Origin: Pseudoalteromonas sp. A25
Lineage (GTDB): Bacteria > Pseudomonadota > Gammaproteobacteria > Enterobacterales > Alteromonadaceae
DNA: 64,000 nucleotides
Direction of reading: 5' to 3'
Assembly: GCF_009176705.1 (NCBI RefSeq)
Contig: NZ_AP021847.1
Coordinates: forward strand, 293,501 to 357,500
The notes below the pieces were generated by a model that worked only from the letters and a program-made list of their open reading frames with translations, made no database searches and had not been told where the DNA came from. Position numbers and translations under genes: made by a program. Within the stretch, counting starts at the first letter, position 1. Each line of letters opens with the position of its first letter. Shown here one piece after another: positions 36,687-45,353 of the stretch.

Positions 36687-39600
36687 CTAATCGCTTTTAA
36701 GTGTGTACGGTAGCCACTGCATCAGCTTCTCTAGCAATATTTCTTGCGATATTGGTTTTGAGATATAATCATCCATCCCAGCTTCTAAGCACTTGTTTTT
36801 ATCTCCAACCATGGCATTCGCTGTCATTGCAACAATGTTTACATTTGCATAGCGTTGCCCTGCATCCCCCCTTCTTATTGCTTGTGTTGCTTGATACCCA
36901 TCAAGTTCTGGCATCTGGCAGTCCATTATCAACAAAGTATACCTGTCATCTTCTCGACGTTGTTTGAGTAATTCCAACACTTCACATCCATCAGCAGCGA
37001 CATCAATAACTTTTAGCCCTAGCTTTTGTAGCATGCTGGTTGCCACAATTTGATTAACTTGGTTATCTTCTGCTAATAAAATACGAATAGAGTCGTCCCA
37101 CAAAATTTGTTCAGGCTCTATAACCGCTTTATCTTTAAGCGCTTTTATATAACCCGATGTTACTAAAGGTCTGTTGTGAGACAGAACTTGCTCACTATCA
37201 GCAACAATAGATAGCGCGGCAAATAAATCAGAGGTTGTTGCCGGTTTTCGAAAATATGCCGAGAATCCAAGCTTTGCAAAATAACTTTCGTCGCCTCGCC
37301 CTCCCATGGAGGTCATCATAACCAGTTTCATGCGCTCAAACTTCGCTGAATTCTTTAGTTTTTCTCCCAATTGAGCGCCATTCATTTGCGGCATTTGCAT
37401 ATCCAAAAACGCGATATCAAAACAACGCCCTGTTTGCTTCAAAAACGTGTCGCACGTTTCTAGTGCAAGCTTACCCGAATCAGCCTCATAAGTGTTCGCC
37501 CCCCAATGTTGCAACTGGGTGGTGAGCACTTCGCGATTGGTATCGTTATCATCTACCACAAGAATATGCAATTTAGACATATTAACATTCGGTATAACAT
37601 GCTCAGATACCGCACTCACCTTCACTATTACGTCAAAACAAAAGCAACTTCCTTGGCCTTCACCGCTCGTTACCCAAACACGCCCCCCCATCAACTCGCA
37701 AAGCTTTTTAACGATAGCAAGACCTAACCCGGTTCCACCATACTTACGAGTTGTTGACGCATCTACTTGCGAAAATGATTTAAAAAGCTTTTTTTGCTGC
37801 TCTTGTGAAATACCGATCCCCGTATCTTTAACCGCACACTCCAAACGTAAATGTTCATCATCCACTTTGTGTAAACTTGCTGTGACCAGTACTTCGCCCT
37901 GTTCAGTGAACTTTATTGCGTTGCCAACTAGATTAGTCAGTATTTGCCTTAAGCGACCAGGATCGCCCCTCACCACTGATTCATCAACTCCCGTCATATC
38001 GAGTATCAACTCAAGTTCTTTGTGTTGTGCTTGCATGGCAGCCGCTTGTGCAAAATCGTCAAGCATCCCCCTAAGATCAAACTCAAGCTCCTCTAACTCT
38101 AACTTCCCGGCATCTACTTTTGAAAAGTCTAAAATATCGTTAATCAAACTCAGTAAGGATGTTGCGCTATTTAATGCCACGCGGGCACGGTGCTGCTGCT
38201 CTTTTTCTAGCTCCCCATTGAGTAACAAGTTGAGCATACCCAGTACGCCATTCATCGGAGTACGAATTTCATGGCTCATTGATGCCAAAAACTCACTTTT
38301 GGCTTGGCTGGCTTGCTCTGCTGCAATTTTTGCTTCCTCTAACGCCCTTTCAAATTCAACTCTGTCAGTAATATCTTGCTGAATTCCCACATAAGCTTTG
38401 AGCTTTCCCGATACATCAAAGACCGGAGACAACTGAAGACTGTTCCAAAATTTATCGCCATTCTTTTTGTAATTAAGGAGTTTAATTGACAGCTTTTGGT
38501 GGCTTTTTATTGCATTACGCATTTGAGTTATGGCGTCGGCGTCAGTTTCGTCACCTTGTAAAAATCGACAATTTGTACCAAGTACGCGCTTATCGTAACC
38601 CGTCATATCGCAAAATGCTCGGTTAACAAAAACAAGTGGGAACCCCGGCTTTGTCGCATCGGCGATAGATATGCCTGCAGTACACGACTCTATCGCTTCA
38701 GCAAGCATATCATTGTGTTCTTTTGCCTCTTGCAACGCTTCTTGGTACAAGCGTTGATCGGTAATATCAGTGAGTGACCCCGCCATTCGAGTCGCTCTTC
38801 CTGTCGTATCTTTTAACGCAACCCCTTTAACACGATAGAAACGATACTCACGAGACAAAGACTTTATCCGAAGCTCAATATTCAATGGTTTACTGTATTT
38901 AAAATGATTAATCAGTTCTTCTCTTAGGCGAGGTCTATCTTGGTTGTGCACCCGCTCCTCTAAGGCCGACAGTGTGTTAGGAAAGCTATCTAAATCTTCA
39001 CTATTAAACCCTAGTAACTCTCTAAATCTTGGCGCAAAGTAAACTTCCTGCTTTTCTAAATCCCAATCCCATAGGCCGTCGTGACTCCCTTTTACAGCTA
39101 ACTTATATCGTGTTTCATTGGCTTTGGCTTGGTGTTCCGATTTTTCGAGGCTTCTAAACGGATTTAAAAGTAAATGCCGACCAAACAATAACAGCAGCCC
39201 AAATGACAAACTTAAACTTAACGTAATAGCCCAGCCAATACTCTGCTTAAACATTGTAACTTCACGCTCTAACCAGCTTGTTTTTACAAAGTATTCGTAT
39301 GCTATTGCAGTCGAACCAATTTCCTCTTTACCTATACTAATGTAACTACTTTTTGGGTCTAAATTACTATACTCAACCCAATCCCCCTTAAGGCTCATTG
39401 CTGAGGAATAATCTTCTTTAGTCGCAAGCAAAACATCACTTAAATTTATTGCAAACCCAGCAATTATTGCTCCTTCTGTAAAGCCGTTATAGCGAATAGG
39501 CACCGCAATTTTAAATAGCTGAGAGTCACCATTGTCTATCAATACAATCGCATTTCGACGTTCTGCAATTAGTATCTTTTGCAGCCATGGCGCTTGATTA

Positions 39601-40004
39601 TCTTCAAAGTTCCCTCCAAAACTACTGGTATACACGGTTTCGCCGAGTATATTAACGACTCTAACAGGTTCTTTTCGGCCCAAAAGTGTTTGCCCGTCTA
39701 GAAAGTCTGACAAAGACGCTCTTGATGTATCACTCCCCATAACCCCCTGAATTACAGTGGGTTGATTTGCTAAATCTCGTAAAAGTTGCTCCCTCACCTC
39801 AATAAATTGCAACAAGTAGTTTTTCGTAAGCTGTGCTTCGATTTGACTCGAACTTATTTGCAAGTCCGTCACGGAGCGACTAGCTTGCTGGCCTACTAAA
39901 AAAATACTTATCAATACAGAGAGCAACAAGCTCATAATTAGAAAAGCGTAAAATAACTTGTTTGATCTGAGTCTTAACCACTTTCCTAATAAATGACTGG
40001 TCAT
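36687..40004 (-). CDS. Hybrid histidine kinase with Cache-like, PAS and LOV sensor domains and two receivers
   Basis: 1105 residues. Two membrane spans (about 15-37 and 258-280) flank a ~200-residue periplasmic Cache-like domain. A PAS domain (about 295-415) precedes a second PAS that carries a full set of LOV photoreceptor residues: GTNCRFLQG with the adduct-forming C479, N511 in NYKKNG, N521 in FWNS and Q542 in VGIQQDIT. HisKA with H578 (SMSHEIRTPMNG) and an ATPase domain (NAIKFT, DTGIGI, GTGLGL) follow. Two receivers end the protein with D868 and D1028 (LDMQMP, MDCQMP). No HPt is present. Its ATG overlaps the stop of the upstream binding-protein gene by 4 bases (ATGA). It probably joins light and a periplasmic ligand in one output. 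Confidence 0.93.
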   Translation of the reverse strand: MTSHLLGKWLRLRSNKLFYAFLIMSLLLSVLISIFLVGQQASRSVTDLQISSSQIEAQLTKNYLLQFIEVREQLLRDLANQPTVIQGVMGSDTSRASLSDFLDGQTLLGRKEPVRVVNILGETVYTSSFGGNFEDNQAPWLQKILIAERRNAIVLIDNGDSQLFKIAVPIRYNGFTEGAIIAGFAINLSDVLLATKEDYSSAMSLKGDWVEYSNLDPKSSYISIGKEEIGSTAIAYEYFVKTSWLEREVTMFKQSIGWAITLSLSLSFGLLLLFGRHLLLNPFRSLEKSEHQAKANETRYKLAVKGSHDGLWDWDLEKQEVYFAPRFRELLGFNSEDLDSFPNTLSALEERVHNQDRPRLREELINHFKYSKPLNIELRIKSLSREYRFYRVKGVALKDTTGRATRMAGSLTDITDQRLYQEALQEAKEHNDMLAEAIESCTAGISIADATKPGFPLVFVNRAFCDMTGYDKRVLGTNCRFLQGDETDADAITQMRNAIKSHQKLSIKLLNYKKNGDKFWNSLQLSPVFDVSGKLKAYVGIQQDITDRVEFERALEEAKIAAEQASQAKSEFLASMSHEIRTPMNGVLGMLNLLLNGELEKEQQHRARVALNSATSLLSLINDILDFSKVDAGKLELEELEFDLRGMLDDFAQAAAMQAQHKELELILDMTGVDESVVRGDPGRLRQILTNLVGNAIKFTEQGEVLVTASLHKVDDEHLRLECAVKDTGIGISQEQQKKLFKSFSQVDASTTRKYGGTGLGLAIVKKLCELMGGRVWVTSGEGQGSCFCFDVIVKVSAVSEHVIPNVNMSKLHILVVDDNDTNREVLTTQLQHWGANTYEADSGKLALETCDTFLKQTGRCFDIAFLDMQMPQMNGAQLGEKLKNSAKFERMKLVMMTSMGGRGDESYFAKLGFSAYFRKPATTSDLFAALSIVADSEQVLSHNRPLVTSGYIKALKDKAVIEPEQILWDDSIRILLAEDNQVNQIVATSMLQKLGLKVIDVAADGCEVLELLKQRREDDRYTLLIMDCQMPELDGYQATQAIRRGDAGQRYANVNIVAMTANAMVGDKNKCLEAGMDDYISKPISQEILLEKLMQWLPYTLKSD

Positions 40005-41233
40005 GGTGCTTCCTGTTTTGGCTCTGATAACAATGTCACGCCCCCGTCATTGGCATATTGCGCCAGACAAAAATCCTCAAGTCCCAGCGCTTCGTGTGCA
40101 TCGGGGGTTTCTTCAGTCCACATCGAAAAAGGCGCTTGATATGTTTTTATAAGGCCCGACACAGGCATTGCTATGTTCTCTAGTGCATTTCGCAAGGTCA
40201 GCCGCATTTGCTTTATATCACCAGAGAGTGTGATGTTTGACATCGCCGCTAATAGTAATTTACCCAAGTCATAGCTATGTACAAACCCTGTTGGCGCGGG
40301 CAAAATTTCAATGTGCTTCGTAAGCTTTGGAAAAATAGCGCGAGCTGATGCTACCGCCTTTCTAGCTTGTGGCTGTTGTTGATAGTGTCGAAGTGAAAAG
40401 CAACTTTGGATGAAATGAAGCACCACCCCTTGTTGTAACGCCTCTTTAGTGGATGATAAGAAGTTTCCCCCTGTGATCCCCCAATGGCTAACAATCGGCA
40501 ACCTAGATGGCTCTGCAATGCTCGCCATAGCGTTAACAAAGTGACTACCTTCTATTGCATTACCTACAAACAAGATACAATCGGCATCACTATTAACAAT
40601 ATCTCGCACAATAATTCGCGCACTATTAAATTGAGTATTCCAGTTGAACCAAGTCACCTTAAGCGCATCTTCTTTTCCCGCAGCTGATAAAATCGTTTTA
40701 TGGTTAGATTTACCCCAAGGAGTGTTTTCTAACAGTGCATGCATAGACTTACACTTTAGCGTTTGCTTTGCATGTGCAACTAACTTATAACCTGCCTTAG
40801 TATCATCTATAGATAATCGAAAAACCCAGTTATCAGCACTTGGGTAACGGGTAATTGGGCCACCAGCTGCCCATGGTACAAGCAATAAAATGCCATTTTC
40901 ATTGATAAAGTTACGGTACTTAATATAAGGGGGTGAGTGCAGTCCCCCAAGTATTGCAATCGCGTCCGGGTCTTTTAGAAACTGCCTCATGTTCAAAAAG
41001 CTGCGGTTGCTGTTACCACGATGATCTTTTTCAACCACAACCAATTTGTATCCTTGAATTTGATTGTTTACCTCAGATAGCGCAGCCATCAAACCTATTT
41101 TCATTGCATCCGCCGATGCCCTATGGTTAGAGTAATCGGAGTCATGGTATATTTTTAAAATCCGTTCGCTTTGTCCAGCCCCGGCCTGTAGACACACAAA
41201 ACATAAAAATAAAAGCCAAATGCGAGAGTTCAT
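40001..41233 (-). CDS. Periplasmic branched-chain/amide-type substrate-binding protein, kinase-associated
   Basis: 410 residues with a signal peptide (MNSRIWLLFLCFVCLQAGAG). The remainder resembles a Peripla_BP_6-type fold: ADAMKIGLMAALSEVNNQIQGYKL, DPDAIAILGGLHSPPYIKYR and LLLVPWAAGGPITRYP are consistent with the Leu/Ile/Val or amide-binding group. No ABC permease or ATPase is encoded near. Instead its stop overlaps the start of the hybrid kinase by 4 bases, so it most probably serves as a ligand-loaded input for the kinase, like LuxP with LuxQ or TorT with TorS. The ligand is unknown. Confidence 0.85.
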   Translation of the reverse strand: MNSRIWLLFLCFVCLQAGAGQSERILKIYHDSDYSNHRASADAMKIGLMAALSEVNNQIQGYKLVVVEKDHRGNSNRSFLNMRQFLKDPDAIAILGGLHSPPYIKYRNFINENGILLLVPWAAGGPITRYPSADNWVFRLSIDDTKAGYKLVAHAKQTLKCKSMHALLENTPWGKSNHKTILSAAGKEDALKVTWFNWNTQFNSARIIVRDIVNSDADCILFVGNAIEGSHFVNAMASIAEPSRLPIVSHWGITGGNFLSSTKEALQQGVVLHFIQSCFSLRHYQQQPQARKAVASARAIFPKLTKHIEILPAPTGFVHSYDLGKLLLAAMSNITLSGDIKQMRLTLRNALENIAMPVSGLIKTYQAPFSMWTEETPDAHEALGLEDFCLAQYANDGGVTLLSEPKQEAP

Positions 41234-41388
41234 AGGACAGGTTTTAAGTTCATCATAAACCTAAAAATAGCTCATTTTCTCCCTTTTTGTACTCCTTAGT
41301 TGGCTATAAATCTATATTTTATAACCAAATAGAGAGAGATATTGACAAAGTTTCTCGTAAACGTGCAGTTCACATACAATTATGCGAC

Positions 41389-42231
41389 TCACCCTGTAAG
41401 CTGAGTTTTAATTGACTGCCAAGTAAGGTCGTCATTTATCACGCGACTATGGCCCAGTCCCTGAGTCGTTAATAACTTCAAATGAGGGTGTTTGTTAGCA
41501 ACATTTTCGCTCAAGTGATGAAAGGCAAATTTATCTTCTAAATCATGCACGATAAATACATTCTCATGCTTTGTTAGGTGTTGCTCAGGCAATAAGCTTT
41601 GAAACGGCATATTATGCTCACGCTCGACGGAGCGAATTATGCCTTCAAATAAGTTTTTTGATATGCCTGTTGCAAGAATACGCTCTTCAAATCCGGTGTA
41701 AAAATCAAAAGGAGGGGCGATTAAAATATGTGATTGCGCATTCACTCGGTTAAGCGCCGCAATACATCCCATAGAGTGACTAATTGCAGCCGATATAGGC
41801 TCACCGATAAAGCCTTGTACAGCGTCCACCCCTTTTACAAATAATGGGAGGTTGGCTATTTTGCCCGCGCTTTTGCCATGAGCAAAATGATCAAACGCAA
41901 CCGCTCTATATCCAAGGGAAGCCACTTTTTCCATTAAAGGATAAAACTGGCTAGCACTGCCTGACCAACCATGAGTAAATAATACTACGGGCCCTTCACC
42001 CAACTCGTATATATGCAAAGGCGCGCCGAGCGTGTTTAACCTATGTTCACGCATAGCCGCAGGCTTTAACGCTTTTGATTGATGCCGCACAGGTGTCAGC
42101 AATAGCTTTTGCACGCACCTTTGACCCAGGCTTGGTGCCAAACGGGCCATAGACCCCGTAAGGGCTTTTATAACATAAAAGCTAATAGGCTTACGTCCTG
42201 ATTTTTTTGAAAAATATATTTTACTACTCAT
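41389..42231 (-). CDS. Alpha/beta hydrolase, translationally coupled to a TetR regulator
   Basis: About 280 residues from the ATG at 42231. That start overlaps the TetR stop by 8 bases and has GGGGG upstream; the longer frame reads back through the TetR gene. The fold is an alpha/beta hydrolase with an oxyanion segment LFTHGWSGSASQFYPLM and the nucleophile elbow AISHSMGCIAAL (S in SHSMG). The acid and His are expected in DLEDKFAFHH and GLGHSRVI. The substrate is unknown; an ester or acyl compound linked to the regulator's signal is likely. Confidence 0.8.
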   Translation of the reverse strand: MSSKIYFSKKSGRKPISFYVIKALTGSMARLAPSLGQRCVQKLLLTPVRHQSKALKPAAMREHRLNTLGAPLHIYELGEGPVVLFTHGWSGSASQFYPLMEKVASLGYRAVAFDHFAHGKSAGKIANLPLFVKGVDAVQGFIGEPISAAISHSMGCIAALNRVNAQSHILIAPPFDFYTGFEERILATGISKNLFEGIIRSVEREHNMPFQSLLPEQHLTKHENVFIVHDLEDKFAFHHLSENVANKHPHLKLLTTQGLGHSRVINDDLTWQSIKTQLTG

Positions 42232-42820
42232 GGTTTTCCCCCTTGTGGCGTTCAACCAGTTGTTGCAACGCCATGTTAAATCTTGAATGTGCGCCATCTT
42301 CAAAGCCCACCCATGTCATATGCTGCGAACCGAGATACAAAGAATACAATTCGTAGGTAAACTGCTTTGCGTTAGTACTCGTATTGAGCTCTTGAGCTGC
42401 AATAGCAGCCTGAACTAACCCATTCAGATAATGTAGCAAGTCAGATAGTTGTGATTTGACACGATCTCGCACGGCACCAGGTTGATCATCAAACTCTACA
42501 GCTGCACTGATAAAAACACACGAATACGCCTGCTCCCGATACCACCCCTGCCACAGCTCACACATTTTCATTAACTTGCCAAGGGGTGTTGAGGCTTCCT
42601 GTGCAGGGGTAATGACCGTTTCTACAAAAACGTCTTTTGCATAATCCAACACAGCGAGTTGCAAGTTTTCCTTAGAATTGAAATGTGCAAACAGTCCAGA
42701 CTTTGACATACCGGTGGCATTTGCAAGCCCTCCTATAGTTAACTCGTTGAAGCTTTTATTTGTCGCAATCTGAAGTGCAATTGCCAGCACTTGCTGTTTA
42801 GTGTGTTTTCCTTTGCGCAT
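42224..42820 (-). CDS. TetR/AcrR-family regulator
   Basis: About 198 residues from the ATG at 42820; an in-frame TTG at 42829 is less likely. The N-terminal helix-turn-helix is typical: ALQIATNKSFNELTIGGLAN, ATGMSKSGLFAHFNSKENLQ. The C-terminal part resembles the TetR_C_16/33-like ligand-binding region (CELWQGWYREQAYSCVFI). A perfect 14-bp palindrome lies 17 bases upstream of the start and is a good candidate operator, so the regulator probably represses itself and the coupled hydrolase gene. Confidence 0.9.
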   Translation of the reverse strand: MRKGKHTKQQVLAIALQIATNKSFNELTIGGLANATGMSKSGLFAHFNSKENLQLAVLDYAKDVFVETVITPAQEASTPLGKLMKMCELWQGWYREQAYSCVFISAAVEFDDQPGAVRDRVKSQLSDLLHYLNGLVQAAIAAQELNTSTNAKQFTYELYSLYLGSQHMTWVGFEDGAHSRFNMALQQLVERHKGENHE

Positions 42821-42836
42821 AAAACCCAAAAAATAG

Positions 42837-42850
42837 AACGAACGTTCGTT
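42837..42850. promoter_or_regulatory. Palindromic candidate operator for the TetR regulator
   Basis: AACGAACGTTCGTT is a perfect 14-base palindrome 17 bases before the TetR start codon. TetR-family repressors with similar operators (for example the AACGAACGTTCGTT-like sites of acyl-CoA/detergent-responsive members) bind such sequences. Confidence 0.75.
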
Positions 42851-42884
42851 TTATTTTAGCGGTGTATTTATGTTTTGCAATATT

Positions 42885-43021
42885 TACTTAACCTCAGCTG
42901 CGGATAAGAGTTTTGATAGTTCAGAAGAGAGACATTGCAACCCCTTCAATATCCAATGCCTTGATAGTGAGCGAAATAGCTTGATTGGGCAAATTCTCTT
43001 ATGTGCAGCTGAGGTTACTTA
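42885..43021. mobile_element. Small MITE with terminal inverted repeats and TACTTA target duplication
   Basis: The element spans 42891-43015 (125 bp). Its ends ACCTCAGCTGC...ATAAGAG and CTCTTAT...GCAGCTGAGGT form about 20-bp inverted repeats with two mismatches. It is flanked on both sides by the 6-base direct repeat TACTTA (42885-42890 and 43016-43021), as left by transposition. No coding capacity; not related in sequence to the 162-bp repeats. Confidence 0.8.
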
Positions 43022-43133
43022 TATAAATTTATTTGGTACTTGCTAATGAACTAGCATTAAAGTGAAAATGTACGTTGAAAAACATAGGGAAAATGCGCTA
43101 AACATACATCTTTCGTTCATATCCGTTTAAATA

Positions 43134-43295
43134 ATACCAATTGCATTAAATTGGTGATCAGATATTGCGACAGATAAATGGCTTAGTAACAAGGCAAATA
43201 TTTCGCTATGTAGTTATTCTACATGAGAAATATTTAACGCAGTTAATGAGTTATTTAGCTCGCTAGAATGATCAATGTATTAATAAAATTGGTAT
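43134..43295. repeat. Dispersed 162-bp repeat, copy B
   Basis: Near-identical to 1001-1162 over its full 162 bases (about 5 differences counted by eye). It has the same inverted ends ATACCAATT / AATTGGTAT. It ends only 29 bases before the metallo-beta-lactamase start codon, so it may carry or alter that gene's promoter. No clear -10/-35 pair could be assigned with confidence. Confidence 0.88.
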
Positions 43296-43324
43296 AAGAT
43301 AACGTTTTTATATAGGTTTCACTG

Positions 43325-44038
43325 ATGCATACACGAGTCTTGCTTGCTCTGCTAATCGCTATTCTAGGTTCAACTCACAGTAAAGCAGCAAAAATCGACA
43401 TACAGATAATCAATGATCAGGTTTATCAACATACTTCTTACCAAGAAATCAAACCCTGGGGGATGGTTGCTACCAATGGTTTAGTGATGATTGATAAAAA
43501 CGAGGCTTACATTATCGATACGCCATGGACTGAAGAAGGTACCGAACAACTGGTTAAATGGTTAAGGGCAAAAAACTTAACGCCTAAAGCAGCTATTATT
43601 AGTCATTACCATCAAGATGCCAGTAACGGTATTGCGTACTTGACGCGCAATGGCATACCCACCTACGCCAATCAGTTGACCAACCAGTTGCTTAGCAAGC
43701 ATAAACGTATGCAGTCGAGCCATTCAATTACAGAGCCACACTACTCCCTAGCTAATCAACAAATAGAGGTGTTTTACCCGGGGGCTGGCCATACAACAGA
43801 TAACATCGTTGTTTGGTTACCAAATCAGAAGCTGTTATTTGGTGGCTGCTTTGTTAAAAGCCTCGATAGTAAAAATTTAGGGAACCTCGCTGATGCCAAT
43901 GTCAAACAATGGCCAGAGTCTATAACCCACTTATTGACCAAGTACCCTAACATTAAGCAAGTAGTGCCAGGTCATGGAAAGCTAGGTGGTATTGAGTTAC
44001 TCAAACATACTGCGCAACTGGCAACGAACACTCACTGA
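43325..44038 (+). CDS. Subclass B1 metallo-beta-lactamase, IMP-like
   Basis: 237 residues with a signal peptide (about 1-21), so periplasmic. All zinc ligands of subclass B1 are present: H94, H96 and D98 in SHYHQDASNGI, H156 in AGHTTDN, C175 in FGGCFVKS, and H217 in VPGHGKLGG. Lys178 aligns with the substrate-binding lysine of IMP. Long stretches resemble IMP-1, for example PWTEEGTEQLVKWL, IEVFYPG and VVWLP. Members hydrolyse carbapenems and most other beta-lactams with Zn2+. No integron or resistance island surrounds it; it appears to be a resident chromosomal gene. It stands alone and is followed by a terminator. Confidence 0.9.
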   Translation: MHTRVLLALLIAILGSTHSKAAKIDIQIINDQVYQHTSYQEIKPWGMVATNGLVMIDKNEAYIIDTPWTEEGTEQLVKWLRAKNLTPKAAIISHYHQDASNGIAYLTRNGIPTYANQLTNQLLSKHKRMQSSHSITEPHYSLANQQIEVFYPGAGHTTDNIVVWLPNQKLLFGGCFVKSLDSKNLGNLADANVKQWPESITHLLTKYPNIKQVVPGHGKLGGIELLKHTAQLATNTH

Positions 44039-44073
44039 TAATGTTCTGTAATTAATTGTCAATAATAAAGAAA

Positions 44074-44096
44074 AAGCAGCCGTAATTCGGCTGCTT
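44074..44096 (-). terminator. Bidirectional terminator between the lactamase and bacterioferritin genes
   Basis: AAGCAGCCG and CGGCTGCTT pair perfectly around a 5-base loop. The run AAAAA before it on the plus strand gives a U tract on the minus strand, after the bacterioferritin operon; it can also stop the lactamase transcript. Confidence 0.85.
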
Positions 44097-44149
44097 GGGA
44101 TTGTATGGTGCAAACCATACAAAGGTACTTTTTACATTCATCATTTCTA

Positions 44150-44635
44150 TTACTGCGGCGAACCATCACCCATCTGACTTTGGATATAGTTTGGCAAGCC
44201 GATTAGCTTAATCAATCCTAGATGCTGCTCTAACCAATAAATATGATCCATTTCCGTGTCGTCTAATAACTTTTCAAGCATCTCTCGCGTTACGTAATCC
44301 TGTGCTTTCTCACACTCAGCGATGATGTTTTTTAAACTAGCAGCCACGGTCATTTCAGCAGCTAAGTCATTTTCTAGCATTTGCTGCACATTATCACCCA
44401 CGTTAATTGGCGCCCGAGATGCTGTATCCGGTTTACCTTCTAAAAATAAAATTCGCTCAATAATGTTTTTAGCGTGGTCAAGCTCTTCGTCATATTCATG
44501 CGCCAATTTGTGACCTAGTTTACCAATTCCCCAGTCCTCATACATTTTAGAGTGCGCTAAATACTGGTCCATTGATGTAAGCTCTAATGTTAGTTGCTGG
44601 TTGAGCAAATCGATTATCTTTTGATTGCCTTGCAT
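44150..44635 (-). CDS. bfr: Bacterioferritin subunit with ferroxidase centre, lacking heme methionine
   Basis: 161 residues, a complete bacterioferritin four-helix subunit. The di-iron ligands are all present: E18, E51 and H54 (EELDH), E94, E128 and H131 (TEMDH, one residue shifted). The heme-ligand position 52, normally Met, is Leu. It should therefore oxidise iron but not bind the inter-subunit heme on its own. It lies 3 bases after the other bacterioferritin gene, so the pair is co-translated and probably assembles into one mixed 24-mer. Confidence 0.9.
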   Translation of the reverse strand: MQGNQKIIDLLNQQLTLELTSMDQYLAHSKMYEDWGIGKLGHKLAHEYDEELDHAKNIIERILFLEGKPDTASRAPINVGDNVQQMLENDLAAEMTVAASLKNIIAECEKAQDYVTREMLEKLLDDTEMDHIYWLEQHLGLIKLIGLPNYIQSQMGDGSPQ

Positions 44636-44638
44636 GAG

Positions 44639-45109
44639 TTACCCCTCAATCTGCGACTGCAGATAATTTTCGATGCCAGTATGATTTATTAAAAATTGCT
44701 GCGCTTCAATCCAATCAACATACTCTTCTTCATACTCTAAAATGCCTTCGAGTAGCTCACGGCTAATAAAGTCTTGCTCTTGCTCACACAAAGCAATGGC
44801 AGATTTGAGCTCAGGTATTTGCTCCATCTCAAACGCCAAGTCACAACTAAGCATCTCTTCGGTTTGTTCACCTATGCGCAGCTTCTCTAGGTGCTGCAAA
44901 TTGGGCAACCCTTCTAAAAACAAAATGCGCTCTATCAGGTCATCGGCTTGTTTCATGTCTTTGATAGACTTTTTGTAGGCTTTTTCATTAAGCTCTTCTA
45001 ACCCCCAATTTTTATACATGCGAGCATGCAAAAAATATTGGTTGATCGAGGTTAACTCTAAAGTCAGTATCCTGTTTAGTACATTCAGTACTTGCTTGTT
45101 ACCCTGCAT
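44639..45109 (-). CDS. bfr: Bacterioferritin subunit with heme methionine, degenerate ferroxidase centre
   Basis: 156 residues. The overall fold and conserved segments (LTLELTSINQYFLHARMYKN, LIERILFLEG) are those of bacterioferritin. Met52 is kept (KDMKQ), so inter-subunit heme binding is possible. Of the di-iron ligands, E18, E94 and E127 remain, but the usual E51, H54 and H130 are D51, Q54 and Y130. The ferroxidase site is thus probably dead. It is first of the two-gene operon, and its losses are complementary to those of the partner subunit. Confidence 0.9.
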   Translation of the reverse strand: MQGNKQVLNVLNRILTLELTSINQYFLHARMYKNWGLEELNEKAYKKSIKDMKQADDLIERILFLEGLPNLQHLEKLRIGEQTEEMLSCDLAFEMEQIPELKSAIALCEQEQDFISRELLEGILEYEEEYVDWIEAQQFLINHTGIENYLQSQIEG

Positions 45110-45353
45110 GGGGCCCCCTAAAATACATACACACGCCCTCTAACCCTAGTACAAATTCACCTAGGTGCAAGACTGATTAGCACTAAATAGATATTTAATA
45201 TATTCTTTTAAAATAAACGACTTATAACATTATTGAGAGTGATTCACATTGTGAATTACAGTTGTAGTTACAATGCTTTTTCGCAGTTTTTTACAGGCTA
45301 GTCAGAAAGCCACCATCACGCAACTTATCAACCTTCCCCTATTATCAAAATGC

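Noticed and set aside
37492..38382. 296-residue plus-strand frame opposite the hybrid kinase
   Set aside because: It lies fully within a clearly coding minus-strand gene with intact motifs; its Ser/Cys-rich composition is that of an antisense shadow.
43325..44038. Metallo-beta-lactamase as part of a mobile resistance cassette
   Set aside because: No integrase, attC-like site or transposase lies around it; only a non-coding repeat does.
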